NCBI RefSeq assembly: GCF_008843165.1
Contig: NZ_CP044427.1
Span: forward strand, 992,001-1,056,000
DNA: 64,000 nt
Direction of reading: 5' to 3'
Origin: Ornithinimicrobium pratense
Lineage (GTDB): Bacteria; Actinomycetota; Actinomycetes; Actinomycetales; Dermatophilaceae
The notes beneath the pieces are model-generated. The model had not been told where the DNA came from. It made no database searches and worked only from the letters and a program-made list of their open reading frames with translations. The position numbers were made by a program, and so were the translations under genes. This document shows positions 17,747-25,590 of this stretch, in pieces. Each line of letters opens with the position of its first letter. The stretch's first letter is position 1.

Positions 17747-19032
17747 TGCGCAGGAAGAAGATCGGCAGCCTCATGGCTGCCACCGCCGCGCTGGCCATGC
17801 TGGCGGCGTGCTCGACCGATGAGTCCCTCGACGACCCCACCGGGCAGGCCGAGAACCCGGCCGCTGAGCCCGAGGGCGGCGACGACACCGCAGACGACAC
17901 CGGCGACGACACCGGCGACGACGAGGAAGCGGGTGAGGAGGCCGGCGGCTCGGACGACTGGTTCGACCAGGCCGTCTACGACGAGCAGTACGAGCAGCGT
18001 TCGGCCACCTTCGAGGGTGACGCGTCCGCGCCGCACCTGCAGTACATCGACGGTGAGATGACCGACACCTCCGAGTTCGCCACCGACGAGGCGATGAAGG
18101 TCTGCTTCTCCAACGCCTCGATCTCCAACCCGTGGCGGCAGACCGGCTGGATCACGATGAACGAGCAGCTCAAGGAACTGCAGGACGCCGGGGTCATCTC
18201 CGAGATGGAGACCCGCGACGCCCAGGACGACGACAACACTCAGATCGCCGACATCGACTACTTCATCGCCGAGGCCGGCTGCGACGCGTTCGTCATCTCG
18301 CCCAACTCCACCGCGGCGATGACGCCCGCGGTCGAGCGGGCCTGCGACACGGGCATGCCGGTCGTCGTCTTCGACCGCGGCGTGGAGACCGACTGCGCCA
18401 CCACGTTCATCCACCCCATCGGTGGCTACGCCTGGGGCATCGACACGGCCGAGTTCCTCGTCGAGAACCTCGAGGAGGGCGACAAGGTCGTCGCGCTGCG
18501 CATCCTGCCCGGCGTCGACGTGCTTGAGCACCGGTGGGCCTCCGCCGAGAAGATCTTCGAGGAGAACGGCATCGAGGCGGTCGACTACTTCACCGGCGCC
18601 GACCCGACCGAGATCAAGAAGATCATCTCCGATGAGCTGGCCCGCGGCGACGTCCACGGCGTGTGGATGGACGCCGGTGACGGTGCCGTCGCCGCCATCG
18701 AGGCCTTCGAGGACGCCGGCGCGGACTACCCGGTCATGACCGGTGAGGACGAGATGAGCTTCCTGCGCAAGTGGGAGGAGACCGGGCTGACCGGTATGGC
18801 GCCGGTCTACTCCAACTTCCAGTGGCGCACCCCGCTGCTGGCGCTGGAGATGATCGCCGCCGGCGAGGAGATCCCCGCCGAGTGGGTCCTGCCCCAGGCA
18901 CCGATCACCGAGGACGAGCGCGGCGACTTCCTGACCGCCAACGACGGCATGCCCGACGGGCACTACGCCAAGTTCGGCGGCGAGGACCTGCCCGGCTACC
19001 CGCAGGTGTGGCAGGACCGCCAGATCCCGTGA
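17746..19032 (+). CDS. Sugar ABC transporter substrate-binding lipoprotein
   Basis: A 428-residue exported lipoprotein: a basic n-region MRRKKIGS, hydrophobic core, and lipobox LAAC with the modified Cys at ~25. An unusually long acidic linker (~28-70, built of D/G/E/T with repeated TGDD) leads to a periplasmic-binding-protein type-1 fold. Its segments include VCFSNASISNPWR, AFVISPNST and VVVFDRGVETDCATT. The type-1 fold fits CUT2 systems (ribose, xylose, inositol and similar). Ligand identity cannot be read from sequence. A GTGA overlap links it to the isomerase gene. Confidence 0.9.
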   Translation: MRRKKIGSLMAATAALAMLAACSTDESLDDPTGQAENPAAEPEGGDDTADDTGDDTGDDEEAGEEAGGSDDWFDQAVYDEQYEQRSATFEGDASAPHLQYIDGEMTDTSEFATDEAMKVCFSNASISNPWRQTGWITMNEQLKELQDAGVISEMETRDAQDDDNTQIADIDYFIAEAGCDAFVISPNSTAAMTPAVERACDTGMPVVVFDRGVETDCATTFIHPIGGYAWGIDTAEFLVENLEEGDKVVALRILPGVDVLEHRWASAEKIFEENGIEAVDYFTGADPTEIKKIISDELARGDVHGVWMDAGDGAVAAIEAFEDAGADYPVMTGEDEMSFLRKWEETGLTGMAPVYSNFQWRTPLLALEMIAAGEEIPAEWVLPQAPITEDERGDFLTANDGMPDGHYAKFGGEDLPGYPQVWQDRQIP

Positions 19033-19880
19033 GACCCCTGGGCGTCAACACGTGGGTCTGGACGTCCCCGCTGACCGACCGGCAGCTGCCCGAGCTGCTC
19101 GGGAGGGTCGCGGAGATGGGCTTCGACGCGGTCGAGCTGCCGCTGGAGTCCGCGGGCGACCTCACGGTCCCCGCCGTCCGGGCCTCGTTGGACGCCACCG
19201 GGCTGCAGCCGCACGTCGTCGGGGCGATGGCCCCGGGTCGCGACCTCGTCGTCGCCGCCCCGGGCGCCGTCGCCACGACGCAGGACTACCTGCGCCGGTG
19301 CGTTGACCTCGCGGCAGGTATCGGTGCCCCGGCGGTGTGCGGGCCGTTCTACGCCGCGACCGGCCGGGTCTGGCGGATGACGTCGACCGAGCGGGAGGCG
19401 ACCTACCAGGAGTGGAGGGAGCACCTCGCCCCGGTCGTCGAGCACGCGGCCCAGGCCGGCGTGCGGATCGGGATCGAGCCGCTCAACCGCTACGAGACGT
19501 CGCTGGTGAACACGGTCGAGCAGGCCCTCACCGGGCTGGGGGGCCTGCTCGGCCCGGCGTGCGGTCTCGCGCTGGACACCTACCACCTGGGCATCGAGGA
19601 GCGCTCCTCCGCCGACGCCGTGCTGCGGGCGGGGGAACACCTCGTGCACGTGCAGGTCTGCGGCAACGACCGCGGCGCTCCCGGCGACGACCAGACCGAC
19701 TGGCCGGGAATCCTTGCCGCGCTCGACGAGGTCGGTTATACCGGCGCGCTGTGCATCGAGAGCTTCACCGCCGAGAACGCCGCCATTGCCACCGCCGCCT
19801 CCATCTGGCGGCCGCTGGCGCCCACGCAGGACGACCTGGCTGCCGACGGCCTAGCCTTCCTGCGCTCGCTGACCACCTGA
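19029..19880 (+). CDS. TIM-barrel sugar isomerase/epimerase (DTE/psicose-3-epimerase-like)
   Basis: A 283-residue AP-endonuclease-2-type TIM barrel starting at a GTG within the binding-protein stop. The four metal ligands of ketose 3-epimerases can be recognised in order: Glu in GIEPLNRYE, Asp in ALDTYHLGIEE, His/Gln in HVQVCGNDRG, and Glu in ALCIESF. It presumably interconverts the imported sugar, or the keto-sugar produced by the Gfo/Idh enzyme, at C3 or a neighbouring carbon. Exact substrate unknown. Confidence 0.83.
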   Translation: MRPLGVNTWVWTSPLTDRQLPELLGRVAEMGFDAVELPLESAGDLTVPAVRASLDATGLQPHVVGAMAPGRDLVVAAPGAVATTQDYLRRCVDLAAGIGAPAVCGPFYAATGRVWRMTSTEREATYQEWREHLAPVVEHAAQAGVRIGIEPLNRYETSLVNTVEQALTGLGGLLGPACGLALDTYHLGIEERSSADAVLRAGEHLVHVQVCGNDRGAPGDDQTDWPGILAALDEVGYTGALCIESFTAENAAIATAASIWRPLAPTQDDLAADGLAFLRSLTT

Positions 19881-19939
19881 CGCTCAACCCACCCGAGCGT
19901 CCGACCACCTGCACCATCCTTTCGAAGAAGGAGAGACCC

Positions 19940-21118
19940 TTGGCAGCTGGAGCGCCCGAGCCCCTCGGCGTAGCCGTCGTCGGCTACTCGTTCATGGGCA
20001 AGGCCCACTCCAACGCCTGGCGCAATGTCGCGGCGTTCTACCCCGACGTCCCGCCGGTGCGGATGCAGGTCCTCGTCGGCCGGGACGCGGACGCGGTCGG
20101 GCAGGCCGCCCGGCGCTACGGCTGGGCCGAGGCCGCCACCGACTGGCGGGCCGTCGTCGAGCGGGACGACATCGACATCGTCGACGTGTGCACGCCGGGC
20201 CACCTGCATGCCGAGGTGGCGCTGGCCGCGCTCGCCGCCGGAAAGCACGTCATCGTCGAGAAGCCTCTGGCCAACACGGTGGCCGAGTCGGAGGCGCTGG
20301 TCGAAGCCGCCCGGCAGGAGGGGGCCGGGCGGACGATGCTGGCGCACAACTACCGCCGGGTGCCGGCGCTCGCGCTGGCCCGCTCGCTCGTGGCCGAGGG
20401 CCGCATCGGGCGGGTCCGGGAGGTTCGTCTGGCCTACCTGCAGGACTGGCTGGCCGACGACGCCGCGCCGATGACCTGGCGGCTGCGCAAGGAGACGGCC
20501 GGGTCCGGTGCGCTCGGCGACCTCGGCTCGCACGCCGTCGACCAGCTGCATGCCATCCTCGGCGAGCCGGTAACCAGCGTGCGCGGCGAGCTGCGCACCT
20601 TCGTGCCCCGGCGGCCGGGCCCTGACGGGCCCGAGGAGGTGACCGTCGACGACGCCGCCTGGGCGACACTGCATACCGCGTCCGGGGTGGTGGCCAGCCT
20701 GGAGGTGAGCCGGGTCGCGACCGGCCGCAAGAACGCCCTCCAGGTCGAGGTCTACGGCACGAGCGGGTCGCTGCGCTTCGACCTGGAGCGGCTCAACGAA
20801 CTGGTGCTGCACGAGAGCACCGGCTCGGCGACCGACGGCCCCAAGCAGATCCTCGTCACCGAGCCTGAGCACCCCTACGTGGACGCCTGGTGGCCGCCCG
20901 GGCACACGCTGGGCTGGGACTCCACCTTCACCGCACAGGCCGCGGACCTGCTGCGGGCGATCACCGGCGGGGGAGAGCTGCTGCCGAGCTTCGCCGACGG
21001 GCTGTCCGTCCAGCGGGTCCTGGCGGCGATCGAGGCCAGCCACGCGGCCGGGGGCGTGACCACGCCGACCGGCAACGAGGAGACGCTGGACGCCTGCCCG
21101 CCCACCGCCTACCCCTGA
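19940..21118 (+). CDS. Gfo/Idh/MocA-family NAD(P)-dependent sugar dehydrogenase
   Basis: A 392-residue protein. I choose TTG 19940 because it follows a strong AAGGAGAG site at ideal spacing and sits 9 codons before the Rossmann strand. The N-terminus has GVAVVGYSFMGKAH (GxxxxGxxH), the EKP motif lies at residues 107-109 (catalytic Lys108), and GALGDLGSHAVDQL carries the conserved Asp/His pair. The family oxidises or reduces sugars and inositols. Flanked by two isomerases and an importer, it is likely the first catabolic step after uptake. Confidence 0.9.
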   Translation: MAAGAPEPLGVAVVGYSFMGKAHSNAWRNVAAFYPDVPPVRMQVLVGRDADAVGQAARRYGWAEAATDWRAVVERDDIDIVDVCTPGHLHAEVALAALAAGKHVIVEKPLANTVAESEALVEAARQEGAGRTMLAHNYRRVPALALARSLVAEGRIGRVREVRLAYLQDWLADDAAPMTWRLRKETAGSGALGDLGSHAVDQLHAILGEPVTSVRGELRTFVPRRPGPDGPEEVTVDDAAWATLHTASGVVASLEVSRVATGRKNALQVEVYGTSGSLRFDLERLNELVLHESTGSATDGPKQILVTEPEHPYVDAWWPPGHTLGWDSTFTAQAADLLRAITGGGELLPSFADGLSVQRVLAAIEASHAAGGVTTPTGNEETLDACPPTAYP

Positions 21119-21139
21119 TCCTGACCCGACGAAGGAGAC

Positions 21140-22144
21140 ATGATGGCCAAGACGTTCACCCTCTTTACCGGCCAGTGGGCCGACCTGACGCTGGAGGAGG
21201 TCGCTGAGCTCGCCGCAGGCTGGGGTTATGACGGGCTGGAGATCGCGGTCTCCGGCGAGCACCTGGACGCCTGGCGCTGGGATGACGACGAGTATGTCGA
21301 GGGCAGACTGGAGATCCTGCGCCGCCATGGCCTGGGGGTCTGGGCGATCTCCAACCACCTCAAGGGCCAGGCGGTCTGCGATGACCCCATCGACGAGCGA
21401 CACAAGGCCATCGTCGGCCCACGGGTCTGGGGCGACGGCGACCCCGAGGGCGTGCGGCAGCGGGCCGCGGAAGAGCTGAAGCTCACCGCCAGGCTTGCGC
21501 AGAAGCTGGGGGTCAAGACCGTCGTCGGCTTCACCGGCTCCTCGATCTGGCAGTACATCGCGATGTTCCCGCCCGTCCCCGCTGAGCGCATCGAGGCCGG
21601 TTATCAGGACTTCGCCGACCGGTGGAACCCGATCCTCGACGTCTTCGATGAGTGCGGGGTGCGGTTCGCCCACGAGGTGCACCCCAGCGAGATCGCCTAC
21701 GACTACTGGTCGACCGTCCGCACGCTTCAGGCCGTCGGGCACCGCGAGGCCTTCGGGCTCAACTGGGACCCGAGCCACATGATGTGGCAGGGCATCGACC
21801 CCGTCGGGTTCATCACCGACTTCGCCGACCGGATCTACCACGTGGACTGCAAGGACACCCGGATGCGGATGGGCGGCGGCCGCAACGGCATCTTGTCCTC
21901 CCACCTGGCGTGGGGCGACCAGCGCCGCGGCTGGGACTTCGTCTCCGCCGGGCGCGGTGACGTGCCCTGGGAGGACTGCTTCCGCGCGCTGGCCCATGCC
22001 GGCTACGACGGCCCGGTCTCGGTGGAGTGGGAGGACGCGTCGATGGACCGGCTGCACGGTGCGCCCGAGGCGCTGGCCTACCTCAGGCGGTTCGACTACC
22101 CGACAGCCACGACCTCCTTCGACTCCGCGTTCAGCCAGGAGTAG
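21140..22144 (+). CDS. TIM-barrel sugar isomerase/epimerase 2
   Basis: A 334-residue AP-endonuclease-2-type barrel with a double ATG start after GAAGGAGA. Candidate metal-binding positions are in RFAHEVHPSEIAYD, LNWDPSHMMWQGID, YHVDCKD and VSVEWEDASMD. It is longer than isomerase 1 and from a different subgroup, the one often paired with Gfo/Idh dehydrogenases in sugar operons. It ends 3 nt before the convergent LLM gene and closes the seven-gene sugar operon. Possible roles are keto-inositol dehydratase-like or 3-keto-sugar isomerase chemistry; I cannot decide between them. Confidence 0.83.
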   Translation: MMAKTFTLFTGQWADLTLEEVAELAAGWGYDGLEIAVSGEHLDAWRWDDDEYVEGRLEILRRHGLGVWAISNHLKGQAVCDDPIDERHKAIVGPRVWGDGDPEGVRQRAAEELKLTARLAQKLGVKTVVGFTGSSIWQYIAMFPPVPAERIEAGYQDFADRWNPILDVFDECGVRFAHEVHPSEIAYDYWSTVRTLQAVGHREAFGLNWDPSHMMWQGIDPVGFITDFADRIYHVDCKDTRMRMGGGRNGILSSHLAWGDQRRGWDFVSAGRGDVPWEDCFRALAHAGYDGPVSVEWEDASMDRLHGAPEALAYLRRFDYPTATTSFDSAFSQE

Positions 22145-22147
22145 CGG

Positions 22148-23147
22148 TCAGCCCGCGGCGGTGCGCAGCTTGTCCAGGAGCGGCTTGGCGCACTCGGCCA
22201 GGAACTGGTCCTGGCTCTGGCCGCCGACCTGCACCATGGCGATGTCGGTGAAGCCCGCCTCCCAGTAGGGGCGGACCGCCTCGACGATCGCGTCCAGGTC
22301 GGGCCCGCAGGGGATCTGCTCGGCCACGTCCTCGGGCCGGACGAACTGGGTCGCCCCCGCGAAGCCGGCTGTCGTCGGCAGGTCGGCGTTGACGGCCCAG
22401 CCGCCGGCGAACCAGCGGAACTGCTCGTGCGCCCGCTCGACCGCGCGCTGCTCGTCGGGGTCCCAACAGATCGGGATCTGGCCGATCGCGCGGGCCGGCC
22501 CGCCCTGACCGATCCGCGGGGCGCCGTCCGTGTCGTTCCACTGCTGGAAGTACTCGCGGGAGGGCTCGGTCGCGATGAGGTGGTCGGCCAGCGGCGCGAA
22601 CCGGGCTATGGCCTCCTGGCCGCCGACCGCTACGGCGATGTCGACCCCCTCCTCGGGCAGGTCCCAGACCCGGGCCGAGGGCACGTCGAAGTACTCGCCC
22701 CGGTGCTCGACCAGCTCACCGGTGTGCAAGGCGCGGATGATCTCGATGGCCTCGGCGAGCATCTCCTGACGGGTGCCGACGGTCGGCCAGCCCTGTCCTA
22801 CGACGTGCTCGTTGAGGTTCTCCCCGCTGCCCAGGCCCAGGGTGAACCGGCCGTCGGCCAGGATCTGCAGGGTCGCCGCCTTCTGCGCCACGACGGCAGG
22901 GTTGGTAACGCATGGTCGGACAGGTGACGTAGGTCATCAGCTCCACCCGCTGCGTCGCGTGGGCGACGGCGCCCAGGACGGTCCAGGCATAGGGGGAGTG
23001 CCCCTGGGCCGACAGCCACGGGAAGTAGTGGTCGCTGCTCACCTCAAAGTCGAAGCCGGCCTCCTCCGCGCCGACGGCGAAGCGGACGAGCTCTTTGGGG
23101 CCAGCCTGCTCGGTCATCAGGGTGTAGCCGAAACGGATGTCGCTCAT
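22148..23147 (-). pseudogene. LLM-class F420-type oxidoreductase, split by a frameshift
   Basis: The start MSDIRFGYTLMTEQAGPKEL at 23147 leads through GFDFEVSSDHYFPW to TCPTMRY near 22900. There one extra base breaks the frame; the protein continues one frame over as VAQKAATLQILADGRFTLGLGSGENLNEHVVG to 22148. Joined, it would be ~333 residues, the normal length for bacterial-luciferase-like F420-dependent enzymes of the TIGR03557 group. All of the protein is present on the two sides. Either this is a fresh inactivating indel or a sequencing error. Confidence 0.8.
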
Positions 23148-23374
23148 GGCCCCATCGTGACGGGATCACCGAGGTCCTGCGCGCCGAAGAGATGCTACGA
23201 CGGCCGGCTGGGTCACTCAGGCTGTCCAGCGCCTGCAGCAGATCTCGGCGGTAGAGTTGCCCCCGCAGCGACGGCGGGGCCGCCGTCGCTTTGCCATGGG
23301 GCTCGTCCGGCCCTACCGCGTCGCCGACGCCCCCGTCCAGCCACCGCTGACCGCAGCCTGCCCGAAGGAGCCCG

Positions 23375-24931
23375 ATGCTCGAGCCGCGCACCACCGAGGT
23401 GCCCCAGGAGCCGCATACCCCCGTCGTGCCGGAGGCGGGGGAGCGGGAGACCTCGAGCCTGGCAGCGCTGCGCAACCCGCGGCGGCTGCGCACCGAGGTG
23501 CTGGCCGGCCTGGTCGTGGCGCTCGCGCTGATCCCTGAAGCCATCTCGTTCTCGATCATCGCCGGTGTCGACCCCAGGGTGGGGTTGTTCTCCAGCTTCA
23601 TCATGGCGGTCACGATCGCCTTCGTCGGCGGACGGCCGGCGATGATCACCGCGGCGACCGGGGCCGTGGCGCTCGTCATCGCGCCGGTGGCGCGCGAGCA
23701 CGGGATGGACTACTTCATCGCCACGGTCATCCTCGCCGGGATCCTGCAGATCGTGCTGGCCGTCCTGGGCGTGGCCAAGCTCATGCGGTTCATCCCGCGC
23801 ATGGTCATGGTCGGCTTCGTCAACGCCCTCGCCATCCTCATCTTCCTGGCCCAGCTGCCCTACCTCATCGGGGTGCCGTGGCTGGTCTACCCGCTGGTCG
23901 TCCTCGGGCTGCTGATCCTGGTGGGCCTGCCGCGGCTGACCACCGTCGTGCCGGCGCCCCTGGTCGCGATCGTGGTGATCACCCTGCTGATGTGGGGGGC
24001 CGGCTGGCAGCTGCCCGACGTCGCCGACCAGGGCGAGCTGCCCACCTCCTTGCCCCAGCTGTTCATCCCGAACGTGCCGCTGAGTGTGGAGACCCTGCAG
24101 ATCATCGGCCCCTACGCGCTGGCGATGGCCCTGGTCGGCCTGCTGGAGTCGCTGATGACCGCCAAGCTGGTCGACGGCATCACCGACACCCACTCCGACA
24201 AGACTCGGGAGAGCTGGGGCCAGGGCGTGGCCAACATGGCCTCCGGCCTTTTCGGTGGCATGGGTGGCTGCGCGATGATCGGCCAGACGATGATCAACGT
24301 CAAGGTCTCGGGCGCGCGGACCCGGATCTCCACCTTCCTCGCCGGCGTCTTCCTGCTTGCCCTCGTGCTCGGTGCCGGGCCGCTGGTCGGGATGATCCCG
24401 ATGGCCGCACTCGTGGCGGTGATGGTCATGGTCTCGGTGGCGACCTTCGACTGGCACAGCATCCACCCGGCCACCCTCCGGCGGATGCCGCACAGCGAGA
24501 ACCTGGTCATGCTCCTGACCGTCGCCGTCACGGTGATCACCGAGAACCTGGCCTACGGCGTCATCGTCGGCGTCAACGCGGCGATCATCCTCTTCGCCCG
24601 GCGGGTGGCTCACTTCGCTTCCGTCGACCGAGTCGCCGAGACCGACGTAGACGGGGGCGGCGAGCCCGACGTGCGCACCTACAAGGTGTCCGGCGAGCTC
24701 TTCTTCGCCACGAGCAACGACCTCGTCTACCAGTTCGACTACAGCGGCGACCCGTCCCGCGTGGTGATCGACCTGTCCGCGAGCCACATCTGGGACGCCT
24801 CCACGGTCGCGGCCCTGGACGCGGTGCAGGCCAAGTACGCCCGTCTCGGCAAGAGCGTGGAGATCGTCGGGCTGAACTGGTCATCGCAGGCTCGCCATCG
24901 ACTGCTCACGGGGCAGTTTGGCGAGGAGTGA
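23375..24931 (+). CDS. SulP-family anion transporter with STAS domain
   Basis: A 518-residue protein starting at the ATG after GAAGGAGCCCG. It has about ten TM segments of the SulP fold, including ALIPEAISFSIIAGVDPRVGLFSS, MGGCAMIGQTMINVKVSGARTR and PMAALVAVMVMVS. A C-terminal STAS domain (~400-518) follows: VRTYKVSGELFFATSNDL, VVIDLSASHIWDASTVAALD. Family members carry sulfate, bicarbonate or dicarboxylates, often with Na+ or H+. The stop overlaps an in-frame GTG of the glycosylase reading frame. Confidence 0.9.
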   Translation: MLEPRTTEVPQEPHTPVVPEAGERETSSLAALRNPRRLRTEVLAGLVVALALIPEAISFSIIAGVDPRVGLFSSFIMAVTIAFVGGRPAMITAATGAVALVIAPVAREHGMDYFIATVILAGILQIVLAVLGVAKLMRFIPRMVMVGFVNALAILIFLAQLPYLIGVPWLVYPLVVLGLLILVGLPRLTTVVPAPLVAIVVITLLMWGAGWQLPDVADQGELPTSLPQLFIPNVPLSVETLQIIGPYALAMALVGLLESLMTAKLVDGITDTHSDKTRESWGQGVANMASGLFGGMGGCAMIGQTMINVKVSGARTRISTFLAGVFLLALVLGAGPLVGMIPMAALVAVMVMVSVATFDWHSIHPATLRRMPHSENLVMLLTVAVTVITENLAYGVIVGVNAAIILFARRVAHFASVDRVAETDVDGGGEPDVRTYKVSGELFFATSNDLVYQFDYSGDPSRVVIDLSASHIWDASTVAALDAVQAKYARLGKSVEIVGLNWSSQARHRLLTGQFGEE

Positions 24932-24975
24932 CAGTCGGTCTGTCAGCCGTCCGGCGGCGTAGCCTGACGGTTGAG

Positions 24976-25020
24976 AAGAAACCAACACCGAAGAAACCAA
25001 CACCGAAGAAACCAACACCG
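24976..25020 (+). repeat. Three perfect 15-bp tandem repeats before the glycosylase gene
   Basis: Unit AAGAAACCAACACCG, three exact copies plus a partial fourth. The unit is strikingly AC-rich for this genome. If translated in the downstream frame it gives (KKPTP)3. It ends a few bases before the AAGGAG ribosome site of the glycosylase. Confidence 0.9.
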
Positions 25021-25035
25021 AAGAAGGAGCACGCG

Positions 25036-25578
25036 GTGGACGTCCTGGACGACCTGCTCGACCACGACCTGCGGCTTGTCGTCGTCGGGACGGCAGTGGG
25101 GGACTGTGCTGCGCGCCGGGGCCACTACTACGCCGGGCCCGGCCAGTCGTTCTGGACCCTGCTCGCGCGCGCCGGGCTCACACCGCGGGTGCTCCCGCCG
25201 CCCGACGACGCCACCCTGGTCGAGCACGGCATCGGGCTCACCGACCTGGTCAAGATCGAGGCGCAGTCGCACGGCCGTCAGCTGGTCTTCGACGTCCCCA
25301 GCCTGGCCGCCAAGCTCTCGGAGCACCGGCCCCGGTGGGTCGCCTTCAACGGCAAGGTCGCCGCGACCCACTGCGCCCGGTGGGCGGGTCACCGGCCTCC
25401 CGGGCTTGGCCTGCAGGACTGGACGTTCGCCGGCGCCCCGGTGTTCGTGCTGCCCAGCAGCTCGGGGGCGAACCGGCGCCGCGACTACGACGGCCGGCCC
25501 GACCGGGAGTCCTGGTGGGAGGACCTTGGCACCCTCGTCAGGAAGGAGGACCAGCCGACGCAGGCCACCAGCGCCTGA
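25036..25578 (+). CDS. Uracil-DNA-glycosylase-superfamily (MUG/TDG-like) protein
   Basis: I prefer GTG 25036 (AAGGAG six bases upstream), giving 180 residues. An alternative GTG at 24928 overlaps the sulP stop and would add 36 residues including (KKPTP)3. The sequence fits the mismatch-specific UDG family: VVVGTAVGDCAARRGHYYAG followed by PGQSFWTLL for motif 1, and VLPSSSGAN for motif 2. The motif-1 position that is Asn in E. coli MUG (GINPG) is changed to GTAVG, as in some other UDG-superfamily branches. It may therefore act on another damaged base, such as hypoxanthine or thymine mismatches. Confidence 0.78.
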   Translation: MDVLDDLLDHDLRLVVVGTAVGDCAARRGHYYAGPGQSFWTLLARAGLTPRVLPPPDDATLVEHGIGLTDLVKIEAQSHGRQLVFDVPSLAAKLSEHRPRWVAFNGKVAATHCARWAGHRPPGLGLQDWTFAGAPVFVLPSSSGANRRRDYDGRPDRESWWEDLGTLVRKEDQPTQATSA

Positions 25579-25590
25579 GCACCCGGCGGC

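Noticed and set aside
17383..18963. 526-codon minus-strand frame
   Set aside because: Shadow of the binding-protein gene, which has a clear signal peptide and fold.
19736..22057. 773-codon minus-strand frame
   Set aside because: Antisense shadow of the Gfo/Idh/MocA and isomerase genes; composition (Pro/Arg/Gly/His) typical of high-GC shadow frames.
23213..24787. 524-codon minus-strand frame rich in Asp/His/Arg
   Set aside because: Antisense to SulP, whose TM and STAS signatures are clear.
24976..25020. CRISPR-like repeat array
   Set aside because: Units are 15 bp, tandem without spacers; no cas genes in the window.
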